Assembly: GCA_902728285.1 (NCBI GenBank)
Contig: CACVBU010001298.1
Location: 62,001 to 126,000 of the forward strand
From: Clytia hemisphaerica
Lineage: Eukaryota; Cnidaria; Hydrozoa; Leptothecata; Clytiidae
DNA length: 64,000 bases
Direction: 5' to 3'
Each line of letters begins with the position of its first letter. Position 1 is the first letter of the stretch. Under the pieces are notes generated by a model. That model saw only the letters and a program-made list of their open reading frames with translations, did not search any database and was not told where the DNA came from. Position numbers and translations under genes: made by a program. This document shows positions 21,001-31,544 of this stretch, in pieces.

Positions 21001-24000
21001 ATTTCGATGGGTCATTAATTAATTTCGATTCATTAGATCAAAAGTTATGCGCAATTGAATTAAAAAAGTTACTTTCAGAAAGTGCTCGAAATCGTTAAAA
21101 ATAGACCTATCAAATTTTTATTTTAAATTTGGCAATTACAATAGCCTTTACATGATTAACATTATTTTTCAGTAACTAAACACATAAATGTTGAAACTGA
21201 AGGGTCGAAAGGGTTTAAAATCTTCATCAAAATCAATTTAATTTACTTTTATCGCAGTTTCGGGCAAAGGCGTGAAATTATGGTTAGTGGCGGTAGACAA
21301 GAGACCGCCCGCGACTCTCCCTAGTCCTCTCGTTCCGGTGTTTATTCGACCCAGACCTCGCGTGGTTTCTTCTTCTTCGACCCTGCTCTTCGGTCGTGAG
21401 TTTTCTTCTTACTTATTAAAAATTTACTATTTACAAGAAATTATTAGTTTAACGAAGACATATATTCTACAACAATGCCTACAAAGAAGTCCAACGCAAA
21501 CGAACACACCGACCGTGACCACTCCATAGCCGACTGGGGGAAATCATCCATCACTGGTTTAAGAAACAAACTCAAAGAGCTGCAACTCTCACATGTTGGT
21601 AAGAAAATCGAACTACAAACACGATTATTTGAACATTTCAACCCTCCTACCGACACTACCAACATCCAGCTATCAGACGTATTAGAGGAATTCCGATCAA
21701 TGAGAACCGAATTAGATACACTTAAGAACAACATTCATAATAATAACAACATTAATAAAACTACTCAAAACAATCTAATCACCTCCGTCGAAAGTCCGAC
21801 ACACGTCAATTTCGAGACTGGACAAAGTCGAGACCCAATTACACCGAATCAAAACAACCCAACACTTACTCAGCAAAAAAAACAGAAACAAGAATTCTGC
21901 CATTCTCATAACAAATGACGAACAAGATGAGCCCTATATCGAAGAACAGCAAAATGTTTTTGGTTTTGACCTTCAACAAAGCTTATCACAACAACCAACA
22001 CAAGGTACATTTAATTATAGTAATCCCTACAGCCCACCAGGTCTTAAAACTACCACCCTAAACAAGATAAAGAAACATGAGTACGTTGATTTCGACGACA
22101 TATTGCCCCCTCCACCCTCAACCAATTGCAGCAACGAGCTACTGGGTTTCCAACTCGACGATAACAACAATCTCTATCTCAAGCCGAACCAAACAAAATC
22201 AAAAATCCGTGACTATCCTTCCTGGATCTGTGCCTGGAACACATACTGCCAAGCCTATCTACACTACCACCCTGATATGCATTTCAAACTCTTCAGCTAT
22301 TTTAAGAACATTGCCACCATAGCCAGGAAACACAAGTTTGAAAGTGTTTACCTGTACGACAATGCACTTCGTCATACCCTAGCAGCTCAACATTCGCTCC
22401 CCACCGACTTGCGCACAGCTTCATGGTGCAAAACCAATGACGAACTATTCAATATTTACTTACGCGAAACCTTATTACCATCATGCTATCACTGCCACTC
22501 ATTCGGGCACTACGCATCCTCCTGCCCATACAAAACAAACTCTAGATCATCTGTCAAACACAATCCCTACAGCTACGTAGCAGAAAAACAGTTTCGGAAT
22601 GACTCCCATCATCCACAACAAACCGCATTCTCTAGGAATGGAACCAACAACACACGTCAACCAACTAATGCCACAAATCTAAATGCGGATCTGCGGACGA
22701 ACAATCAACTCGGTTTTTGCAATAAACCCCCTTGCCAATACCGCCATATCTGCAACAAATGCTACACAGCAGGTCACCCCGGCAACAAATGTTTCTCAGC
22801 AGCATCCTCAACCCGTACATCATTCAGACCTACGTCCGGCTAATCCCTTACCAAATGGCATCATAACTCCTGTAAGTATAGATAATCTTTCACTAGCCTT
22901 AGTAGGTCATCCGGACCAGGAACTTTGTAATTATTTAATCAATGGACTGACTAACGGCTTTAACATTGGTTACCATGGCCCTCATTCACCATCCCTACAA
23001 AAAAACCTACGGTCAGCCTTAGAGCACGAAGAGGCAGTCACTACAGCTATCTGCAAAGAACTACAACGAAAACACACTTCTGGGCCATTCCGGGAACCAC
23101 CAATACAAAATCTACATTGCTCGCCGCTGGGCTCGCGAGAAAAAAAAGATGGAACAAGACGACTAATTATGGACCTTTCCCAACCACTTGGCGAGTCAAT
23201 TAATGAAGGCATCCCCAAGGAGGACTTCCTAGTCAAATATGCTAGCTTTGACCAGGCTACAGAACTTGTATATAAAATGGGAAAGGACTGTTTGATGACA
23301 AAAATTGACATCCAGCACGCATTCCGCCTCCTTCCCGTCCATCCATCCCAATGGGTATTACTTGGCATTCACTGGCAGGACATGTACTTTGTCGACACTC
23401 GCTTACCTTTTGGATTACGTTCATCACCAGCAATATTTACATCATTTGCAGACACAGTACATTGGATCCTTCAGAATAAATACGATCTTACTGAATCGAC
23501 ACATTACTCTGACGATTTCCTACTTGTTCATCAACCCACAATATCAATAGCCAACAATGAGATTGGAACTGCGCTATCAGCTTTTCATCACCTCGGAATC
23601 CCAACTGCGGATGATAAGACTGAAGGCCCTTCTCGTCAGATAACCTACTTGGGGATTGAAATAGATTCAGCAGAGCAAATTATTCGCATACCTGAGGATA
23701 AGTATATTGAACTGATAGATTCACTGCCATTCTGGACATCACGTCGAAAATGTACTAAAAAAGAACTGTTATCTCTAATTGGGAAACTCTCATTTGTTTG
23801 CAAGGTTGTTAGACCTGGTCGCATTTTTCTACGCCGACTCATAGACACGGCAACATCAGTCACAAAATTGCATCATCATATTACTTTAAACAGCGAGGCA
23901 CGTGCAGACATCAAATGGTGGATTGACTTCCTCCCGTCCTGGAACAAATCATCCATTATTCCTGACCCATTCACCATACTCTCCAGTGACATCAGACTCA

Positions 24001-27000
24001 ACACGGATGCTTCAAACATTGGTCTCGGGGCGATCTATGAAAACTCCTGGATCCAAGCAGCTTGGCCCACGCAGTTTACCAACGTACAATATGACATTGA
24101 TTTTAAAGAACTCTTTACAATTGTCATCGCAACTAAGACCTGGGGGCATAACTGGGCCGGGAAACGTATTGTGTTCTTAACAGACAATCTCCCAATCACT
24201 CAGATCTGGCAGGCTGGCTCTACGAAATCACCCCTACTCATGACCCTCATTCGAACATTATACTTAACTGCGGCTAGACTTCAATGTTTCATCTCTTTTA
24301 AACATGTATATGGCCTTGATAACCCTATAGCTGATGCTATTTCTCGTTTCCAGGACGTAAGATTCCGGCAGCTAGCACCATCAGCAGACGCACATCCAAC
24401 ACCGCTACCATCCAACGCTTGGGAAGTCTAACCATCGAGAGACTAACCACAAAAATGCATCATCTCATGGCTAACACCCTGGCCCCAAGCACCAACGAAC
24501 AATACAAACGATGCACTACCAACTACTCCAACTTCTGCCAACATTTCCACCTACAAACATTCCCATTAACCGAGGAAGTACTAATGCTTTACACCACTTT
24601 TCTCTCGGAATATTCGTCATACAACAACATCAAAATGCACTTATCAGCACTAAAGTTCCACGATATTCGATATTGTTATCACACACAACTGCCACCGCTT
24701 CCACGACTATACCTCCTCATACGCAGCATAAAACGCACCCAGGGCCCGCAATACAAAAAACCCAAACGGCAACCCATCACAGTTGAACTACTTACTCAGA
24801 TTTACAAATACCTGCTAAATTCAGAATATTGCACCTTTGACCGACAAATGCTATGGACCGCCTGTACAACAGCATTCTTTGGCTTCCTACGCTCATCAGA
24901 ATACCTCTCACCATCCTCGCATAAGTTTGAACCAACCACTACATTATTATACAATGACATCACCGTAATGACATCCATGGCCCTGGTCAACATAAAAGCA
25001 TCAAAAACAGACCCCTTCCGCCAAGGCTGCGTCATACGCCTGTGTCCCACCAGTCACCCAATATGTCCTGTTCGTAACCTAAAGGACCTCTGCCGGATGC
25101 ATCCGAAAAAATCCGGACCTCTCTTCGCATTTTCAAACGGTTCGTTTCTAACTAGGCGCAGATTCAACCAGTTCCTTCACACTATTCTTCATAATACCAA
25201 AACACATCCGATCTCAACCCACTCCTTCAGAATAGGAGCCGCCACAACAGCAGCAGCAGCAGGACTACCAAGCTGGCTAATTAAGCAACTTGGTAGATGG
25301 AACAGCACTTGTTTTGAGACTTACATTCGTATCCCAGATAAAACCATCAGGCAAACAGGACAATTATTGTGTCGAACTAAAACCCTTGGGCATGGACTGT
25401 GGAATCCAGATGCACCTCAGCAACAATAGCCTTTCTAGTATTTATTATATTATTTGCATCTACCTCGTCGGATTCAAGCGTACAATTATGCCCTATTTAC
25501 ATCTCTACTGTGCTCTACTGCGTCGGCACTTCTAGCACTTACTAGTCACTTACTACTCGACGTCCTTTTTCATTCGGGCCTACTCCTCGTGCATCATTTA
25601 GCCATACGACTATATCTAGGTACTCACATTCTGCGGTAGCCTGTTTTTTTTCATATAGTATATTTCAATGGTATACTTACGTTCTTATTTTAGCATATAG
25701 TTATCATATCAGAATCGCTCTTTATACTCAAGTATTTTCTATATACATCCGTAATATTAGTATTTACTCAACTTATTAATTACTCCACGTTAACAAGTTT
25801 GTTTTCTTTCGGCATCCCACACACTAGTTCGTCTAGTAATGTTCTTCCCTCCCTGTAGGTGTGGCATTGGGGTCGCTCTTTGGCCGTTCCTTTATTTGGC
25901 GGTTGGTCACATGATTGTGACGCCTAGATTCTCTTCCTAGGGCCTATGTTAGCCTTTGTACTTACGGGGCCTCTGTATTACACATGCCGACCGAGTACCG
26001 TATCTGATAGCCTTTGTACTTACGGGGCCTCTGTATCCTGCATGCCGACCGAGTACCCACATGTTTAGTCGCCTGTTAGCCTTGGTACTTACGGGGCCTC
26101 TGTCATATGCCGACCGTGTGTACCTTACTTTCCTATAGGAGTGACCCCAATATATCCGCCACACTTGTATATAGCAATAAGCCTACATTGACATGGAATA
26201 TATAATCTCAGGGTCAACGGACTCATTCTCGTCTCCATTTCTTGTCTCCCGCCCACTAATCGCAGTTTCGGGCAAAGGCGTGAAATTATGGTTAGTGGCG
26301 GTAGACAAGAGACCGCCCGCGACTCTCCCTAGTCCTCTCGTTCCGGTGTTTATTCGACCCAGACCTCGCGTGGTTTCTTCTTCTTCGACCCTGCTCTTCG
26401 GTCGTGAGTTTTCTTCCCCACCTTCCCACCCTTTCACAATTTTCTCGGGTCCCTCCTATGTCGCGGTTGGTCACATGATTGTGACGCCTAGATTCTCTTC
26501 CTAGGGCCTATGTTAGCCTTTGTACTTACGGGGCCTCTGTATTACACATGCCGACCGAGTACCGTATCTGATAGCCTTTGTACTTACGGGGCCTCTGTAT
26601 CCTGCATGCCGACCGAGTACCCACATGTTTAGTCGCCTGTTAGCCTTGGTACTTACGGGGCCTCTGTCATATGCCGACCGTGTACCTTACTTTCCTATAG
26701 GAGTGACCCCAATATATCCGCCACACTTGTATATAGCAATAAGCCTACATTGACATGGAATATATAATCTCAGGGTCAACGGACTCATTCTCGTCTCCAT
26801 TTCTTGTCTCCCGCCCACTAACCAAAATTTTCCTCAGGTTTTTGGCGCTAGACTGGATAAAGTCTATGTAAGACTGGATCTACCTCGAAACCCATTTTTG
26901 ATGTATTTTTATGAATTTTACCAGATTTTTTGGCCTTTTTCGACGAATTTTCTTCTTTTCATTGAAATTTAATCTTCCTTTATAATAAAAAAAGGTCATT

Positions 27001-30000
27001 TAGACAGATAATTATCATTTTTAATGACTGAAACGAAAATATGATGCATCATGTAATTATGCTTCTGTTTAATTTGATAGGTCGATTTTTAAAGTTTTCG
27101 ATCACTTTCTGAAAGTAACTTTTTTATTCAATTGAGCATAACTTTCGATCTAATGAACCGAATTTAATAAATGACCCGTCAAAATTTAAGTTTATCTTTC
27201 TTCTTTCCAATGGAATAGGAATGGTTCTTTTAAAATTTTCAGATTTCGAGAAAATAAGTTTTAAAGAAAGAAACTTTTTTGTGGCGCACCCGGTATTTCT
27301 AAAGGCATGTTGTTTACGTGATGGTTTTAGACTGATGTTTTTAGACTTTGAAGACAAAATTTTTCTTGGTAAAGGCGTATGGAATACCCAATTTAATCTA
27401 TCTTCCTTGATCCTGTTTCCATAGAATAATTGATGGATGTAAGTATACCTTAGATTCTCCGACTTTGTTACCATCAGCGTCCAAAACAGGGATACCGTGT
27501 AACAACTCTCTAAAAAAGAAGAATCATAATGAAAATGAAAACAACATTTCAAATCTTCAGTTTAGTTTCACTTATTGTCCTACTGCCCCACCACAAGTTA
27601 GTGTGGAGTGAATCAAGGCCCAGACAAATTGGATTTTTTATCAAAAAAAGTATTTACAACCTTACATTAACGTAACATAAGTTGTTTACGAGTAGATTCT
27701 GTCATCCAAAAAAGGTATTTTGTTTTTCAGCTTTAAAATAATATACCTTTGTCTCATGAGAGGAATATTGACACAATTAGCAGAGGCGACTGCAGCGAAT
27801 GGAACGAAACGTCCAACAATTGGTGGAAAGTTCTACAAAATGAAAAGAGATTGAAAATAGTTAAAATAAAGAAAAATTTACCATTCTTTACGTTTATTAA
27901 AAAATTGATAACCGAGTGATGCTAAAGCCAGCCCTACGCCATGTTAAAACCTTTATTCAGTCCTTTGTTTAGTTCATATAGTTACGAGACGTTTCGTCCT
28001 GAATCTCGTAAAGTAAGTAGTAAATATTCGACTCTATATGCTGTATATGTAACTCCCGATTGATATACCTCTTGTTTCTTGGAAACATTCTGTATTTCAA
28101 TATGAAACTGAGCAATTAGATTGTTGGACTCGAAATAAAATTATGTTTAAGAATTCAAAATAAAATAACATATGAAAATGGGGTACCTTGACAAGGGTGT
28201 TCAACCCAAGGGCGACAGTCAGAGCAGCACCAGTGGCAGAGCAATAAGCTTTCAGTAACATGCTAAAAAGAGAAGTAGGTTAAGTTTACTTATCATACTA
28301 TCAAGTCAAAAACAACAAAAATCAGTTTCTAGATCCGCCGCTAAGAAAGAATAGAACGTAAGATTCAATTGAAAATTTGTCAAAATTTAGATCATGTTTG
28401 GCAAATTTTCTTCCGTTGTTTTCAATAATAAAACATGAGTTAAGAAAAAAAACAAGGAAAAGAGTTCACGAATACTTAGTTGAGAGTTCCGCATCTCCAC
28501 TTCGATTGGTGTAATTGACCAGGGCATTGAAAGACTGATTCACCCATTGCCAAAAAATGACGGCAGGAGTTGTCCTGAAGAAAATTGAAATCAAACAAAA
28601 GAGAAATTCAACTAACATCAATTCTGAATAGTAAAGTTTACTTTCTCATTTTAGACCAGAACCCATACGTGAAATCGTCTTTTAAAATAAACACATTAGG
28701 TAAAATTATTAGGTTTATTGTTAAACAAGTTAAATAGGTCACGAAAATTACATTAATCTAAACTTAGTCCCATGGAGGTATAAAGAAACAGGAGAAGTAT
28801 GCTATTGTAACCATGCTCGCCCCACGATTAAAAAAATTACGAGGTATGCATGCTCATAATCTCATATGTGCATTTTTAATGAGCTCTTTTGTTGATAGGT
28901 GAAATCAAGGATTTATTATACACTGGATATACAAGTAACAGATTTTTGCCGATTTCTCGTGTACTAGCTATGTCCGCAGTAATGATATTATTGTTCACTC
29001 TCCTTCCCTCATTAAATGATTTTTCGAAGCATTTTTATTGCATTTCTTATCGACAATCACTCATCCAATTCCCAAAAGAGACTTAAAACCTTCCTGTGAG
29101 AGTCAGATTCTTCCACTTAATTGCTAATTATAAGTCGTTATGACGTATCAAGCTGTGAGAAAGATGCAAAAGACGTGTTGTGTATAAGAAATTTAATGTT
29201 GACACCAACTTCAACCTCAAAAGAACCACCTTGCCACCACGTGCCTCCAAAAGATTTTTATACCACAGTGGAGCAAAGACACTCAAGTCTTACGTATGTT
29301 AATTTCAGCTCTTCTGAGGACAGTCTTGGAAAGATATTTCCAATTAAAAATTTCGTGTCACTATAAGAATTTTGTCTGAATTTATTGTCTAATGATGTTT
29401 TTCTCACATTAGATTTCACAAATGTATCCAGTTTGGAATGCTAGCCTTACTTTCAAACTTTTTTTTCTACAAATGTACAAAAAGAAAGAGCTAGAGAACT
29501 TTTTAAAAATAAGTCTGATAAACATTTTTAAAAATTAGACATCTTCGAGCCGCCATGACAGTTGTCCTTTGCGGACAAAGCTAGAACATCAATTGTTTTC
29601 TGAAACAAAGGAAATACAATGGTCGCTCTCCATCGTTTTATGAGTCGTTTATCCAGTGTATAATAAATCTTTGGTGAGATCTTATTGGCTAACTTAAGTG
29701 TTGGAAATAAGATGAGACGAGATTCATTGTTTCTGACATTGGTGTAAGAAAATATTTGGACTAAAAAAGGGCCTGTAAACTTTGCAATCCTTCATCAAAT
29801 GACAAGATTTTTCGATCAACATTTTCTTCAAGGTGAACCCTATTGCTTAATACTTTCCTCCAAAATTCTCCAGCGACTTTTTGTCTACAAATTTGGTCTG
29901 AAATTGTGTGTGCTTATAAAGAACTTTTTATTTTCTGGCTAGAGAAAATATCTTTTTAAAACAAAATTTAATGGATGCCAAAATTGAACGCAAACTTATT

Positions 30001-31004
30001 TCGTGGAGCTAAATTTTATTTTATTCTCGTATATTAGAAGGCTAGAAATCTTCGATGCTGATAGTAAGAATGTTCAGAACAGACTTGAGTTCTACTAAAA
30101 AGTCGTATTTCGTCGGGCGAGCCTAGAATTTCTTTTGATTTATTACATAAAAGAAATCAAAAGACTTCAACGACCAATTGCCGACAAATGCATCTCCTGT
30201 CTTTCTTTATACCTCTATGTTAGTCCCAAGGTTTGATTAAGCGTCAAGTACCATTTACTATCCTAAGACCTGGTTTTGGGTTTAAGCCACAGCTATCCAC
30301 ACCATAGCTAAATAACCTTTATCTTTACAGTCAGGCTAAAAAAAACTTACTTATAGAAAGTGAGCATAGCACCAGTTATCATCATGTTCATTGGTACTTG
30401 AGCTGACATTCGTCCTGGCAAGAATTGAAGATTGCCAGTGTCTGGGTGGTATGCAGAATCAAACAATTTCTTGGCTTGCCATACATCTTCATCTGACGTT
30501 TCTTTAGGCTCAAGACCAAGTCTATGAAAAAAGATTGAAAAAATTAAAAATTTAATTCGCTTAGTTCTTTATCTGAGAATTTAAATGAACAATTATTAAC
30601 ACCAAACTGTCTGTGCAGTCTATTTCAATAAAATTACTAGCACATACAGGCACATAAATATGACTTTTGTATGTATTTTACAATGACTGATGGCAAGCCA
30701 ATTTCGGAGAAGATAAAAATATAAACAACCACTCAGTTAATTGGTTTAAAAGACAAGCCTTTATCAAGGAAAAACGACTGAAAGAAGCCAATAACAACAA
30801 ACTATTATGATAAAGCTGTCAACAAAAGTACCTGTATTGCTCGACAAGCTTTTTTGCAGCTTCAAGTTGTGCGGCAGTGGCTAAAACATTCCTTGGATCA
30901 GTCACATTGAGAAAATGTTTAGCACGTCCTTCAAAAGTTTTTTGATCCCACCTTGGTTTATCCAATACTAATCTTCCATCGGCATCTTTAGGAGCTTCTG
31001 CCAT
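18092..31004 (-). CDS. SFXN: Sideroflexin (SFXN1/3-like mitochondrial serine transporter), complete, 11 exons
   Basis: Sideroflexins are multi-pass inner-mitochondrial-membrane carriers; SFXN1 and SFXN3 move serine for one-carbon metabolism. Exons, minus strand: 31004-30832, 30521-30351, 28574-28476, 28262-28187, 27832-27747, 27509-27449, 20755-20689, 20177-20128, 19775-19726, 19392-19345 and 18185-18092. They sum to 975 bases, 324 residues plus TAA, close to the 322 of human SFXN1. All junctions are GT-AG and in phase. Family hallmarks seen: [20 protein letters not shown] and DPRN near the N-terminus, [85 protein letters not shown] and the C-terminal VYFNKGL. The family is certain; the choice between SFXN1 and SFXN3 cannot be made. 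Intron 6 (20756-27448) is expanded by nested transposons; the other introns run from about 260 bases to 2.1 kb. Confidence 0.96.
18245..18400. repeat. Fragment of the C-tract MITE interior
   Basis: TTTCAGCTGTCAAA and CTTATTTTGCTCTAAATAGC, followed by a diverged TACCTTAT-TTGGG block, match the order seen at 9418-9500 in the COE-intron element. Clear terminal repeats are missing here. It lies in the last sideroflexin intron. Confidence 0.55.
18530..18969. mobile_element. MITE with CATAGCGTCAGCC ends and AACAT target duplication
   Basis: Left end CATAGCGTCAGCC (18530-18542) is perfectly inverted at 18957-18969. AACAT flanks it on both sides (18525-18529 and 18970-18974). The 440-bp interior holds repeated AGGTCCCCCC-type C tracts, like the CTCT-ended family, but with different termini. 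It lies in the last sideroflexin intron and is non-coding. Confidence 0.75.
20372..20592. mobile_element. MITE with AGGGCTAC ends
   Basis: Left AGGGCTACTTAGACTACACA and right ...TGTGTAGTGTATGTAGCCCT are imperfect inverted repeats. The interior is rich in CAATATATTG palindromes. It lies in the sideroflexin intron between exons 7 and 8. No transposase frame is present. Confidence 0.65.
21251..21408 (+). repeat. A1 split direct repeat
   Basis: Starts ATCGCAGTTTCGGGCAAAGG and ends GAGTTTTCTTC. It matches 26259-26416 throughout by eye. It is GC-richer than the surrounding DNA. Confidence 0.93.
21475..22843 (+). pseudogene. gag-like ORF of the Ngaro-like element, one frame change
   Basis: A 147-codon frame (21475-21918) is followed by an open frame shifted by +1 that overlaps it and runs to 22843. 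The change coincides with an A8 run at about 21878-21885. The C-terminal part has two CCHC knuckles (C-x2-C-x4-H-x4-C): [14 protein letters not shown] and [14 protein letters not shown]. The second is preceded by a [12 protein letters not shown] cluster typical of DIRS-order gag. The N-terminal part has SAP-like sequence ([17 protein letters not shown]). The frame change may be a one-base slip in the A run, a sequencing error, or a real +1 shift. Confidence 0.8.
22683..24431 (+). CDS. Reverse transcriptase-RNase H of the Ngaro-like element
   Basis: A 582-codon open frame overlaps the end of gag in a different frame, so the true start may be later than 22683. RT motifs: [12 protein letters not shown] (about 154-165), [16 protein letters not shown] with D209, [12 protein letters not shown] (241-252) and the catalytic YSDD box at 275-278, then YLGIEID. 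RNase H follows with candidate catalytic D442 ([10 protein letters not shown]), E476 (FKELFT), D501 (FLTDN) and D551 (IADAISR). It would copy the element RNA. All catalytic residues are present and the frame is intact. The stop overlaps the recombinase start (24419), so translation may be coupled. Confidence 0.93.
   Translation: MRICGRTINSVFAINPLANTAISATNATQQVTPATNVSQQHPQPVHHSDLRPANPLPNGIITPVSIDNLSLALVGHPDQELCNYLINGLTNGFNIGYHGPHSPSLQKNLRSALEHEEAVTTAICKELQRKHTSGPFREPPIQNLHCSPLGSREKKDGTRRLIMDLSQPLGESINEGIPKEDFLVKYASFDQATELVYKMGKDCLMTKIDIQHAFRLLPVHPSQWVLLGIHWQDMYFVDTRLPFGLRSSPAIFTSFADTVHWILQNKYDLTESTHYSDDFLLVHQPTISIANNEIGTALSAFHHLGIPTADDKTEGPSRQITYLGIEIDSAEQIIRIPEDKYIELIDSLPFWTSRRKCTKKELLSLIGKLSFVCKVVRPGRIFLRRLIDTATSVTKLHHHITLNSEARADIKWWIDFLPSWNKSSIIPDPFTILSSDIRLNTDASNIGLGAIYENSWIQAAWPTQFTNVQYDIDFKELFTIVIATKTWGHNWAGKRIVFLTDNLPITQIWQAGSTKSPLLMTLIRTLYLTAARLQCFISFKHVYGLDNPIADAISRFQDVRFRQLAPSADAHPTPLPSNAWEV
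24419..25429 (+). CDS. Tyrosine recombinase of the Ngaro-like element
   Basis: A 336-codon frame starts at ATG 24419, inside the last codons of RT-RNase H. The R-H-R-Y catalytic set is visible: R158 in [11 protein letters not shown]268 and R271 in [16 protein letters not shown]294 in LGRWNS in place of the second His, and nucleophile Y302 in CFETYIR. The N-terminal 110 residues form a SAM-like DNA-binding domain ([16 protein letters not shown]). Such enzymes integrate circular cDNA by site-specific recombination, which explains the absence of a target duplication. The frame is intact. Confidence 0.94.
   Translation: MGSLTIERLTTKMHHLMANTLAPSTNEQYKRCTTNYSNFCQHFHLQTFPLTEEVLMLYTTFLSEYSSYNNIKMHLSALKFHDIRYCYHTQLPPLPRLYLLIRSIKRTQGPQYKKPKRQPITVELLTQIYKYLLNSEYCTFDRQMLWTACTTAFFGFLRSSEYLSPSSHKFEPTTTLLYNDITVMTSMALVNIKASKTDPFRQGCVIRLCPTSHPICPVRNLKDLCRMHPKKSGPLFAFSNGSFLTRRRFNQFLHTILHNTKTHPISTHSFRIGAATTAAAAGLPSWLIKQLGRWNSTCFETYIRIPDKTIRQTGQLLCRTKTLGHGLWNPDAPQQQ
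25899..26259 (+). repeat. B1 split direct repeat with an internal triplicated unit
   Basis: It matches B2 apart from GTGTGTACC versus GTGTACC near 26118. Inside are three tandem copies of a unit of roughly 50-70 bp, each with TTAGCC or ATAGCC, then TACTTACGGGGCCTCTGT, then TGCCGACCG. The two repeats B1 and B2 carry the same triplication. Confidence 0.92.
26259..26416 (+). repeat. A2 split direct repeat
   Basis: A copy of A1. Its first base or bases overlap the end of B1 (CCCACTAA|TCGCAG). This is the usual B1-A2 junction of split-repeat elements. Confidence 0.93.
26463..26821 (+). repeat. B2 split direct repeat
   Basis: Second copy of B, ending GCCCACTAA at 26821. Beyond it lies the right half of the foldback host element. 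A 46-bp spacer rich in CCCACC separates A2 from B2. Confidence 0.92.
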
Positions 31005-31234
31005 AGTAAGTCACTACTCAATGGAAAATTTTGGATTTACTTTTGATTTATATTTATTTAGTTTGAGCTGCAAAATGAAAATAATATTTGAAAGGATTTG
31101 AGAGGAATAATTTTGGAAAGATTACTCTCGAAAAAGACAAAAGTGAAATATGAAAATTAACAGGGTTTGAGCTAGGTTTGAAAGATTTTTTGCTTTACAA
31201 GAGAGTTTTCAAGAATTTAAACTAACAAGAAAGT

Positions 31235-31240
31235 TTTATT
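31235..31240 (-). terminator. Candidate poly(A) signal of ataxin-3
   Basis: AATAAA on the minus strand about 305 bases past the ataxin-3 stop and 230 bases before the sideroflexin ATG on the same strand. Confidence 0.4.
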
Positions 31241-31544
31241 GATGTATAAGAAAACTAAAAGTATGATATTAAACGTATTTACAAAAGAATTTGTCATATA
31301 AAATACTATTCTTTTTACACTATGGTTCAATAATAACAACAATAACAAACTTTTTTACAGGTGCCCTTTTTTGTTCTTAGATTGAAATAGGAATAAATAA
31401 AGATCAAGAGTTACCAAAATTCTTCTATCTAGACAAACTGATACTTCTGACAAACTGGATGAGGCTGCAAGTTTAATTTCAGATGAGAAAAACAAAAAAA
31501 AATAAACGGAAAAATAAAGAAACGTGTTTCGTGTTCAAGTTGGT

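Larger units (their letters stand above)
21251..26821 (+). mobile_element. Ngaro-like tyrosine-recombinase (DIRS-order) retrotransposon with split direct repeats
   Basis: The layout is A1-ORFs-B1-A2-B2: A1 21251-21408 and A2 26259-26416 (158 bp each, no difference seen), B1 25899-26259 and B2 26463-26821 (361 and 359 bp, differing by a 2-base deletion). Between them lie gag, reverse transcriptase-RNase H and tyrosine recombinase. Split direct repeats, a recombinase instead of an integrase, and no target duplication are typical of Ngaro and PAT-type elements. No methyltransferase-like domain is seen, which favours Ngaro. It is in plus orientation inside the minus-strand sideroflexin gene. Near-identical repeats suggest a recent insertion. 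Confidence 0.92.
20893..27293. mobile_element. CCGGGTG-family foldback element interrupted by the Ngaro-like retrotransposon
   Basis: CCGGGTGCGCCACAAAAAAG at 20893 is inverted as CTTTTTTGTGGCGCACCCGG at 27274-27293, with TA on each side (20891-20892 and 27294-27295). Inverted similarity runs about 230 bp inward on both arms, for example AAAGTTACTTTCAGAAAGTG and its inverse. Removing the 5571-bp retrotransposon leaves about 830 bp. The foldback must therefore have been in the sideroflexin intron before the retrotransposon entered it. Confidence 0.82.

Noticed and set aside
22982..23368. 128-codon minus-strand frame
   Set aside because: Antisense shadow of the Ngaro-like reverse transcriptase.
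26193..26504. 103-codon frame across B1-A2
   Set aside because: It lies in terminal repeats, has a copy in A1 broken differently, and resembles no protein.
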